Shown here one piece after another: positions 1-6,692 of a stretch of DNA of 25,708 nucleotides. Under the pieces are notes generated by a model. That model had not been told where the DNA came from. It worked only from the letters and a program-made list of their open reading frames with translations, and made no database searches. This DNA is from Firmicutes bacterium UBA5486 (GTDB lineage Bacteria; Bacillota; UBA4882; UBA10575), in contig DIPO01000067.1 of the NCBI GenBank assembly GCA_002427045.1, positions 1 through 25,708 of the forward strand, written 5' to 3'. Every line of letters starts with the position of its first letter. The stretch's first letter is position 1. A program made the translations under genes and the position numbers.

Positions 1-115
1 AAGAAATCCAATTTCACTGCTGAAACAACATTCTGACCAGGCTGGGTAAAGAATAACGGGGGATTACTCAAGAATGATTAGAGTATTTTCTAGGGAGAAA
101 GGGTAGAGTGGGCTA

Positions 116-1408
116 ATGAGAATCGAATGCAGGATAGTTCAAGCAATTACAATAGTTTTGATCCTGGTTATCGGTTTGGCCTTTCCGGTTAGTGCTCAAA
201 CTGAGTACTTAGAGATTGATGCGCCAATGGTAGAGTTTAATCCGGATCAACAGATCTATATAGCAAGTGGTGGGGTTATATTTAAGAAAGACAATTTTTT
301 GCTTACTGCAGAAAAAGTTATTTATGATCGGAAGCAAGAATTAATTAAAGCAGAAGAGAGAGTAAGATTAAGCACCCCTTCTGGTACTTGGGAGGGGGAC
401 AGGGCGGAATATTCCTTTAAAACCGAAAAGGGTGAGATTACCTCCCTAAAAGGTTCGACAGGGAAGATTTTAGTCTCTGGTTCTAAAGGAAAGATTGATG
501 GGGAACATTTTAATTTAGAAAAAGCGGATATTACCAGATGTAATCTTTCGGTACCATGTATTAAAATTAAAGCAAAAAAGGTAAATCTAGTTGAACAGCG
601 GGCGAAGTTACAAGGAGCCTGGTTGTATATAAAGAAACTCCCGGTGCTGCCACTTCCACCGCTAACTGTTCCTACTGATAATTTAGAGGGTTGGCCAAAA
701 GTGGAAGCGGGATACAATAATACCCGTGGTTTATACCTTTATGGAAGGATAGATCAAGAAACGGGTGAGAATTCTAATCTATATTACGGGGTGGGTGCAG
801 GCACCAAAAAGTGGCTTAGTTTGCAAGGAGGTTGGAATTGGCACCTTACTCCTGATTTACTTTTAAGTACCGGCCTTAATTGGGAGCCATGGAATAAGCT
901 TACTGGAAACGGTAGCCTCAGCTATAAACTTCCTGGGGCAGAATTTACAGCAAAGGCGGAAAGAGGTTGGAACAGCTCATCAACAGGAACTGATTCTTTT
1001 AAAATAAAGGCCCCTCTTTTTTCAAGGACAAAAGGAGAACTTATATATTCTTCAAGTTTTGTCAAGAACCAAACCAACACCTTGGTTAGAGAAGAATATG
1101 GAGGTAGAATTACCGGTCCGTGGATACCAGGTTTTACTCTGGGAACAGGAGTTATTCACGGAACAGGTGATTTAGGTGGGAGAGGCCCTAATGGCTGGTA
1201 TTTGGAAACCTCTTGGAATGGAGGGTTTGAGCTTTTACCTACTTGGAGGGTAAAAGCTGTAGGAAAAACCTTTTGGCAAAAAGGGGCAGAGGTTCATTGG
1301 GTAAATAACACAGTAAGTTTGGCAAAAGATCTTCATTGCTTTAAGGCTGAACTAGGCTATAATTTTGTCGGAAAAAGTATTCAGTTTGATTTAGGGATTA
1401 ATTGGTGA
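116..1408 (+). CDS. LptD/OstA-like outer-membrane assembly protein (short form)
   Basis: The 430-residue protein starts with a signal peptide (hydrophobic about 8-24, cut near VSAQ at 25-28). An OstA/LptA-like beta-jellyroll segment follows, about 30-185. It includes the LptD-like stretch with a Cys pair (TRC...PCIKIKAKKV) where LptD proteins usually carry a T-C...W.I.A pattern. The rest (about 190-430) alternates polar and hydrophobic residues like a beta-barrel and ends in Trp, as outer-membrane barrels do. Such proteins insert lipopolysaccharide-like lipids into the outer leaflet. At 430 residues it is much shorter than proteobacterial LptD (about 780), so the barrel must be smaller or the protein is a specialised relative. 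The ATG at 116 follows an AGGGAGAAAG ribosome site. It is followed by a strong terminator and appears to end its transcription unit. The family call is fairly sure; the exact role is inferred. Confidence 0.72.
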   Translation: MRIECRIVQAITIVLILVIGLAFPVSAQTEYLEIDAPMVEFNPDQQIYIASGGVIFKKDNFLLTAEKVIYDRKQELIKAEERVRLSTPSGTWEGDRAEYSFKTEKGEITSLKGSTGKILVSGSKGKIDGEHFNLEKADITRCNLSVPCIKIKAKKVNLVEQRAKLQGAWLYIKKLPVLPLPPLTVPTDNLEGWPKVEAGYNNTRGLYLYGRIDQETGENSNLYYGVGAGTKKWLSLQGGWNWHLTPDLLLSTGLNWEPWNKLTGNGSLSYKLPGAEFTAKAERGWNSSSTGTDSFKIKAPLFSRTKGELIYSSSFVKNQTNTLVREEYGGRITGPWIPGFTLGTGVIHGTGDLGGRGPNGWYLETSWNGGFELLPTWRVKAVGKTFWQKGAEVHWVNNTVSLAKDLHCFKAELGYNFVGKSIQFDLGINW

Positions 1409-1422
1409 GACTAATATATTGA

Positions 1423-1605
1423 TAGCCCCACTAGTAATTGTCTAGTCTTAGACAATTACCTCGAATACTAGTTAAACACTATATGGTCCATGCTGCCTAC
1501 TCACAGTATACGAAGTAATGTAAATCAAGGGCGGGTGAATCGACAAGCCCCATAGGCATTTCCCGTATTGGTTAAATACAAGTTTAGGTAATTATGCAAT
1601 TCCCC
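1423..1605 (+). mobile_element. Possible ORF-less insertion element or structured RNA (IS200/605- or HEARO-like)
   Basis: This intergenic segment directly follows TTGAT (1418-1422), a target motif used by some IS200/IS605-family elements. It opens with a perfect 10-bp hairpin (TAATTGTCTA at 1435-1444 and TAGACAATTA at 1449-1458) bracketed by two ACTAGT sites (1430 and 1467). The middle (about 1480-1565) is richer in GC than its surroundings and has short complementary blocks (GGGC/GCCC, CGGG/CCCG), so it may fold as RNA. The last 36 bases (1570-1605), ending in TTATGCAATTCCC, recur in two diverged copies near 23013-23048 and 23125-23161. This suggests a shared element end. It contains no ORF. 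The HEARO/omega-RNA comparison is from memory and unproven. Confidence 0.35.
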
Positions 1606-1610
1606 TAGAT

Positions 1611-1651
1611 AAAAAATTGCCTTTCATTTATTGAGTGAAAGGCAATTTTTT
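1611..1651. terminator. Strong bidirectional intrinsic terminator
   Basis: A perfect 15-bp stem (1612-1626 with 1636-1650) has a 9-base loop. It is flanked by an A-run on the left and a T-run on the right, so it can stop transcription from either side. It ends the LptD-like gene's unit after the possible insertion element. Confidence 0.9.
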
Positions 1652-1676
1652 ATTAATGTTATAAATTGGAGGCAAC

Positions 1677-2040
1677 TCGCTCACCCGGCTACCGCCCGCG
1701 TACGTGAAAGGAAGAAAATAACGTTTACGCTAAAGCTTACAAAGACTATCATTCAACACGAGACGACTAATCTCATATTTCGGCTACTATAATCGTGAAA
1801 GCCTGCGATAACGTTTTTCTTGATATAGATAAAAGGCGAAATATGAGATACGAGCTGCAATTTTCACATCTAATATAAGAGATTTGTACATAATAAGCTT
1901 TAAAGTGAGTAAATCTTAGTATGAGAGGAATTGCATATTTAGTTATTACACATTTTGTACTCTTTAAGTAAAGATCAAGCTAAAGAAGGTGGTCGCTCAC
2001 GCTGGCTACGCCTGAGCAGAGACAATTCCTTAATAAGAGT
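1677..2040. repeat. Repeat-rich gene-free stretch before the methyltransferase
   Basis: No gene is seen between the terminator at 1651 and 2058. The stretch is bracketed by two similar GC-rich segments sharing TCGCTCAC and GGCTAC (about 1677-1699 and 1993-2015). It contains foldback copy A. An imperfect inverted pair, GGAATTGCATA near 1925 and ACAATTCCTTAA near 2021, resembles the inverted repeat at 22961-23049. It looks like layered small interspersed repeats. Confidence 0.5.
1730..1850. repeat. Foldback repeat, copy A
   Basis: This is a roughly 120-bp palindromic element. The outer arms TCTCATATTTCG (1771-1782) and CGAAATATGAGA (1837-1848) are perfect complements. The 49-base core 1793-1841 matches copy B (2911-2959) with only three differences. 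The left flank (CTAAAGCTTA, then TCATTCAACACGAG) matches copy C at 25581. All three copies have the same orientation. No ORF is present. It is a dispersed repeat, of MITE or REP type, or encodes a structured RNA. Confidence 0.8.
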
Positions 2041-2057
2041 AAGATGGAGGAAAAACT

Positions 2058-2876
2058 GTGGGGAACCCCTTAAATGAGTTATCCGGATCAGAATGGCTTT
2101 ACTGGACCAATACTATTTATCCTACCAATTACCCACCAGACCTTACACATTGCCTTCGTAAAAAGCATGGAGCAATCAAGCCCCCCGAGTTAATGGGGGA
2201 GATAATTACTTTTTTTACGAAAAAAGAAGAGTTAATATTAGATCCTTTTGCTGGTGTAGGCAGTACCTTGTTAGGGGCGGCTTTAGTTGGAAGAAAAGCT
2301 GTAGGAGTTGAACTTAATTATGACTGGATTAAGGTTTTTAGAGAGATCCAGAATTCTTTTACGGTAGGAGAAAACGGATTTATTCAGGGCCAGAAGGGTA
2401 AAAAAATAGAGGGAACCATGATTCATGGCGATTGCCTTGATGAGTTAAAAAAAATTCCTTCAAACAGCATAAGAGCAGTTATTACGGATCCGCCGTATGG
2501 CTGTCAACACCGAGTTGGTTTTGCTCAAGAGACTAATTTTTCGATGTATAATCCAGGAGAAAAAAAGGATTTTGGTAATGCAGAGAGTTTTACTGAATAT
2601 CTAGAAAAAATTGCAGAATTTGCGCAAGAAGCTTATAGAATATTAGTTCACCGCCGATATTTGGTGATTATGATTGGGGATCGTTATTTAAATGGTGAAT
2701 ATTTTCCATTAAGTATAAAAGTTGCGGAAGTAATACAAAGAACTGGATTCATGTGGAAAGGGATGCGTATTTGGTGGAATCAGGCAACACAGAGACCTTT
2801 GCGCCCTTATGCCATTAAAAAATGTTTTGTTCCTAATATTACTCACCAGAATATCCTGATTTTCCGGAAAGATTAA
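2058..2876 (+). CDS. Solitary DNA amino-methyltransferase (N6-adenine or N4-cytosine)
   Basis: The 272-residue enzyme has a SAM-binding motif I (DPFAGVGST, 62-70) preceded by a motif X-like KPPEL (41-45). The catalytic motif IV, DPPY, is at 144-147. DPPY marks methyltransferases that modify an exocyclic amino group (N6-adenine or N4-cytosine). The order X-I-IV differs from the common beta class (IV before I) and is gamma-like or permuted. The start is GTG at 2058, seven bases after a GGAGG. No restriction endonuclease or specificity gene is adjacent, so it looks like an orphan enzyme used for regulation or protection. It lies between foldback copies A and B, which suggests a repeat-bounded insertion. 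The recognition sequence cannot be read from the protein. Confidence 0.85.
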   Translation: MGNPLNELSGSEWLYWTNTIYPTNYPPDLTHCLRKKHGAIKPPELMGEIITFFTKKEELILDPFAGVGSTLLGAALVGRKAVGVELNYDWIKVFREIQNSFTVGENGFIQGQKGKKIEGTMIHGDCLDELKKIPSNSIRAVITDPPYGCQHRVGFAQETNFSMYNPGEKKDFGNAESFTEYLEKIAEFAQEAYRILVHRRYLVIMIGDRYLNGEYFPLSIKVAEVIQRTGFMWKGMRIWWNQATQRPLRPYAIKKCFVPNITHQNILIFRKD

Positions 2877-2885
2877 GATAAAAAG

Positions 2886-2981
2886 GGCCTACTATAGCCC
2901 CCAAGGAAAATCGTGAAAGCTTGCGATAACGTTTTTCTTGGTATAGATGAAAGGCGAAAAGTGAGAGCGACCAGCGACGAG
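2886..2981. repeat. Foldback repeat, copy B (left arm missing)
   Basis: It begins about 10 bases after the methyltransferase stop codon. The inner stem pairs CCAAGGAAAA (2901-2910) with TTTTTCTTGG (2932-2941), with one G-T pair. The core 2911-2959 matches copy A in 46 of 49 bases. The long left flank seen in copies A and C is absent, so this copy is truncated or rearranged. Confidence 0.75.
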
Positions 2982-3022
2982 GTTCGGCCTTCATTTCTAA
3001 ATAGAAAAGAAACTAATGATGA

Positions 3023-3034
3023 GAAAACGTTTTC
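3023..3034. promoter_or_regulatory. Palindrome resembling a LacI-type operator, distal
   Basis: GAAAACGTTTTC is a perfect 12-bp palindrome with the central CG typical of LacI/GalR-family operators. It lies about 160 bases upstream of the pullulanase promoter. It could serve as an auxiliary site for looping, or be chance in AT-rich DNA. The gene-free stretch 2877-3502 otherwise holds foldback copy B, the promoter and two further operator-like sites. Confidence 0.4.
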
Positions 3035-3192
3035 ACTTTATGCCTAGTACTAATAAGGTTTGATATAGGGATAAGTGTTTAAATAATTTAGATAATAAAT
3101 AAGTAAACATTATAAAAAAGATCTATGTAACAATTAAAAACAGCAATTAGCAGGTGTTTTAACAAAAACGCAAAGATTTGTAAAAAAAAGTT

Positions 3193-3221
3193 TTGACAAT
3201 AAGTTAAAGTAAGGTTATAAT
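3193..3221 (+). promoter_or_regulatory. Consensus sigma-A promoter of the starch locus
   Basis: A perfect -35 TTGACA (3193-3198) is separated by 17 bases from a perfect -10 TATAAT (3216-3221). Transcription would start near 3228, giving the pullulanase message an untranslated leader of about 275 bases. Two operator-like palindromes lie downstream within that leader, which suggests repression by roadblock or loop. Confidence 0.8.
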
Positions 3222-3262
3222 TATAGTAAATATTGGCAAGCTTTGACCTGCATAATATAGTA

Positions 3263-3272
3263 CAAACGTTTG
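3263..3272. promoter_or_regulatory. LacI/GalR-type operator in the pullulanase leader
   Basis: CAAACGTTTG is a perfect 10-bp palindrome about 35 bases downstream of the predicted transcription start. Its AAACGTT core is shared with the sites before the binding protein (12171) and second amylase (16272). The regulator is not encoded in this window. Confidence 0.6.
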
Positions 3273-3460
3273 AAACTATGTAATTGCAATAAAAGAAAGA
3301 ATTTAAGCAGACACCAAAAGATAAAAGATAAAAGTTAAATTTGCATTAGCCGTTGAAAATTAAATATAACAAGATAAATTAGAAAATACGGTGAAAATAT
3401 ATAATAAGGTAATATATAAAACAAATGATATTGTATCGTTGTTTTATTTTACATTATTGC

Positions 3461-3472
3461 GCAAACGGTTGC
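3461..3472. promoter_or_regulatory. LacI/GalR-type operator next to the pullulanase start
   Basis: GCAAACGGTTGC is a near-palindrome with half-sites matching 5 of 6. It has the central CG and outer GC expected of LacI/GalR-family operators (MalR- or CcpA-like). It ends 30 bases before the start codon, just upstream of the GGGAGGG ribosome site. Confidence 0.6.
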
Positions 3473-3502
3473 ATCCAGAGGTCTAAAAGGGAGGGTAATT
3501 AA

Positions 3503-6500
3503 ATGAGTAGAAAAATAATAACTATTCTTTTGATGACGGTTGCATTATTATTTATGTTTAGTTTTGTTGCTTTGGCCGGGGAGGTTCCTGCCGGGCATGT
3601 CAGACTCCATTATTACCGGTATGATCATCAATATGAGGGCTGGGGTTTACATATTTGGGGCAAAGGTTATGCCGGGCCGACTGTAAGCTGGACTGCAGCA
3701 GTTGGAATTACTGGTTTCGATGAATATGGGGCCTACTGGGATATTCCTTATAAGGAAGGCATGGGCGATTTAAACTTTATCATCCATAAGGGTGATGAAA
3801 AAGATCCCGCTCCGGACCGGGCTTACCCCGATCCTGACAAAAACAAGGAAGTTTGGGCAGTGTCGGAAGATGAAGTTGCCTATACAAGCTATAAAGAGGC
3901 CGTTAAAATCATTGGAAAAAAATTTAAGAAAAACACTTATAAAGTAGGGGAAGTTATTAATCCCGTTAAAGAAACGATGGCTGCCGGAACTAGTAAACCT
4001 GCAGAGGCACTTGTTACTGGTTTTGTCAGGCTTCACTACAGACGCCCGGATGGAGAATATGAAGGCTGGGGGTTACATATTTGGGGAGAAGGTTATGCCG
4101 GCCCAGAGGTAAGCTGGGGAGCGGCAGTGCCTAATGATGGTATTGATGACTATGGGGCTTACTGGGATATTCCCTATAATGAAGGCGTGGGGGATTTGAA
4201 CTTTATTATCCATGAAGGCGATAAAAAGGATCCAGACCCGGACCGAGTTTATCCGGATCCTGATAATAATAAAGAAGTCTGGGCTGTTTCTGGGGATGCT
4301 AAAGCATATTTAGATCGGGAGGAAGCAATGAAATTCGCAGGTAATAAAGTAGTCAGAGCCTCTATTCTAGGGAGAAAAAACCTCCTGATTGAATTCAGGG
4401 CACCAATCGAAGCACCAATCTTTATCCGGGATGGCTATAAATATATCCCCCTGGCGGAGATGGATACTTCAAAAGCACCGAAGTATAATATTACACTCCA
4501 GAAAGAACTTGATTATAACAAGACTTATAAAGTCGAATGTGGCGCTATGGTTGGTTATACCTCACTATCATGGGAAGTTATTGATCAGGAATTCGCCTAT
4601 GATGGAGAACTAGGGGCAATTTACCAAAAAGATAAAACTACGTTTAAACTCTGGGCACCGAGAGCTTCTGCAGTTAAGCTGCTGTTGTTTGCTAAAGGGG
4701 ATGATCTGGAACCCAATGATACCAGAGAAATGGCAAAGAAAGATAAAGGTGTCTGGGAAGTAACTATTAATGAGGATTTAGCCGGATGGTTTTATCAGTA
4801 TCAAGTAGTTAATGATGGAGAAACCAAAACTGTTTTAGATCCTTATGCCAAATCAATGGCAGCATTTAAAAATGATAATTTGGATCCGGTTGGTAAAGGG
4901 GCGGTTGTTGATCCATCATCAATCGGGCCAGAACTTGATTTTGCAAAAATCGAGGGCTTTGAGAAAAAAGAAGATACGATCATCTGGGAGATCCATGTCC
5001 GGGATTTCACTTCGGATCCAACCCTCGAGACCAAGGCACAGTTTGGAACTTACAAAGCATTTATTGAAAAACTGGATTATTTAAAAGAATTGGGTATTAC
5101 CCACGTACAACTTCTTCCGGTTTTAAATTACTACTATGGAAATGAATTAGATAACAAGACTAGAGAATTAGAGTATTCAGCGCAAAACAATAATTATAAC
5201 TGGGGATATGACCCCCATAACTACTTTACTCCGGAAGGGATGTATTCCGAAGATCCAACTGATCCTGAAATAAGGATTAAAGAATTAAAAGAGCTGATTA
5301 ATGAGATTCATAAAAGAGGAATGGGTGTAATCCTTGATGTTGTCTATAATCATACAGCCAAGATGGGAATCTTTGAAAACATTGTCCCGGGCTACTATCA
5401 TTTCTTAGATGCAGAAGGAAATCCAAAGAGTAGCTATGGCGGGGGCAGGCTTGGCACCACCCATGCGATGACAAGAAAACTGATTATTGATTCAATTACT
5501 TACTGGGTTGATGAATATAAAGTTGATGGTTTCAGGTTTGACCTGATGGGCGATATGGATGCCGAAACAGTGCAAATAGCTTATGATGCAGCAAAAGAAT
5601 TAAATCCAAATATCGTAATGATTGGAGAAGGTTGGATCACTTATGCCGGAGATGACGGCGATCCAAGAGTAGCCGCCGATCAGAAGTGGATGGGGAAAAC
5701 CGATAGTGCTGCTTGCTTCTCTGATGAGTTAAGAAATGAGATTAAATCAGGTTTTGGTTGTGAAGGACAGCCTCGCTTCATTACTGGCGGTAAAAGAAAT
5801 ATCCAGACTATCTTTAACAATATAATAGGAAAACCGGGGAATATGACTGCTGATGATCCGGGGGATGTTGTTCAATATATTGCGGCACATGATAATCTGA
5901 CCTTACATGATGTTATAGCTCACTCTATTAAAAAAGACCCATCTGTTAAAAAGAATGAGATAGAAATACAGAAAAGAATCAGGTTGGGTAATGCTATTGT
6001 TCTAACCAGCCAGGGAATCTCATTTTTACATGCCGGCCAGGAGTATGGCAGGACAAAGCAGTGGCAGACTGAAGGAAAGCCTGAAGATAAATACACTAGG
6101 GTAAATGGATTTAAATATCCATACTTTATCCATGATTCCTACGATTCCTCAGACATTATTAATATGTTTGACTGGAGCAAAGTAACTAAGAATGGCATTC
6201 ACCGGGAGACCATGGAATTTACCAAAGGCTTAATCGCATTACGGAGATCTACTGATGCTTTCCGGTTGGGTAGTGCGAGCTTAGTTAAAGAAAACGTAAA
6301 ACTAATTGAAAGCCCGGATATACAGCCGATAGATTTGGTAATTGCGTATAGCTGCCGTTCGACAACTGGTGAGATCTACTATGTATTTATTAATGCCGAC
6401 AACAGACGGCGAAAGATTAGTTTAGATATGGATTTAAGAGGCGCAACAGTTCTTGTTGATGCGGATGAAGCAGGAGTAATGCCGGTATCTAAAGTTTCAG

Positions 6501-6568
6501 GAGTAAGGGTAAGGGCTAACAGAATAACAATTGATCCATTAACAGTTGTTATTCTGAAAGGTAATTAA
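3503..6568 (+). CDS. pulA: Secreted type I pullulanase with two CBM41 domains
   Basis: This debranching enzyme cuts alpha-1,6 bonds of pullulan, amylopectin and branched limit dextrins. The 1021 residues comprise a Sec signal peptide (1-25, ALA-G, no lipobox); two CBM41 alpha-glucan-binding domains (about 31-130 and 173-270) with matching W-G-L-H-I-W-G cores; an N-terminal module and CBM48 (about 290-470); and a GH13 barrel. The type I pullulanase signature YNWGYDP is at 565-571. The GH13 regions are DVVYNH (612-617), DGFRFD with nucleophile D680, acid/base E709, and AAHDN with D797. All catalytic residues are intact. The CBM41 pair is still similar at DNA level (offset about 426 bases), so it is a fairly recent duplication. 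It opens the starch locus behind a consensus promoter and two operator-like sites. No clear terminator separates it from the next gene. Confidence 0.95.
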   Translation: MSRKIITILLMTVALLFMFSFVALAGEVPAGHVRLHYYRYDHQYEGWGLHIWGKGYAGPTVSWTAAVGITGFDEYGAYWDIPYKEGMGDLNFIIHKGDEKDPAPDRAYPDPDKNKEVWAVSEDEVAYTSYKEAVKIIGKKFKKNTYKVGEVINPVKETMAAGTSKPAEALVTGFVRLHYRRPDGEYEGWGLHIWGEGYAGPEVSWGAAVPNDGIDDYGAYWDIPYNEGVGDLNFIIHEGDKKDPDPDRVYPDPDNNKEVWAVSGDAKAYLDREEAMKFAGNKVVRASILGRKNLLIEFRAPIEAPIFIRDGYKYIPLAEMDTSKAPKYNITLQKELDYNKTYKVECGAMVGYTSLSWEVIDQEFAYDGELGAIYQKDKTTFKLWAPRASAVKLLLFAKGDDLEPNDTREMAKKDKGVWEVTINEDLAGWFYQYQVVNDGETKTVLDPYAKSMAAFKNDNLDPVGKGAVVDPSSIGPELDFAKIEGFEKKEDTIIWEIHVRDFTSDPTLETKAQFGTYKAFIEKLDYLKELGITHVQLLPVLNYYYGNELDNKTRELEYSAQNNNYNWGYDPHNYFTPEGMYSEDPTDPEIRIKELKELINEIHKRGMGVILDVVYNHTAKMGIFENIVPGYYHFLDAEGNPKSSYGGGRLGTTHAMTRKLIIDSITYWVDEYKVDGFRFDLMGDMDAETVQIAYDAAKELNPNIVMIGEGWITYAGDDGDPRVAADQKWMGKTDSAACFSDELRNEIKSGFGCEGQPRFITGGKRNIQTIFNNIIGKPGNMTADDPGDVVQYIAAHDNLTLHDVIAHSIKKDPSVKKNEIEIQKRIRLGNAIVLTSQGISFLHAGQEYGRTKQWQTEGKPEDKYTRVNGFKYPYFIHDSYDSSDIINMFDWSKVTKNGIHRETMEFTKGLIALRRSTDAFRLGSASLVKENVKLIESPDIQPIDLVIAYSCRSTTGEIYYVFINADNRRRKISLDMDLRGATVLVDADEAGVMPVSKVSGVRVRANRITIDPLTVVILKGN

Positions 6569-6624
6569 TCAGCTTATAAGACCCTTGTAATACAAACCAT
6601 ATAAACAGACAAAAACCATAAAAA

Positions 6625-6685
6625 AAAGGAGGTGTTAAGTAGGAAAACAATGGTCTTGTATAAATACAGACAAATTTAAGGAGGT
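6625..6685 (+). promoter_or_regulatory. Doubled ribosome-binding site before the outer-membrane protein
   Basis: Two strong Shine-Dalgarno sequences lie 55 bases apart: AAAGGAGGTG (6625-6634) and AAGGAGGT (6678-6685). Only the second is correctly spaced, eight bases before the TTG at 6693, and it decides that start. The first has no start codon at normal spacing. It could load ribosomes for a short leader peptide, or be a leftover. Confidence 0.4.
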
Positions 6686-6692
6686 ATTAAAC

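Noticed and set aside
1..36. Possible tail of an upstream gene (frame 1, ending TTF then TGA)
   Set aside because: Only 11 residues are visible and another frame is also open to 49, so no gene can be supported.
1727..1738. AACGTTTACG near foldback copy A as a LacI-type operator
   Set aside because: It lacks a matching half-site and is not next to a sugar gene; similar bases recur in the foldback repeat itself.
4843..5084. Overlapping ORFs inside the pullulanase gene, and similar antisense ORFs elsewhere
   Set aside because: They lie wholly within well-supported genes, have no ribosome sites or recognisable domains, and are shadows of the real frames.
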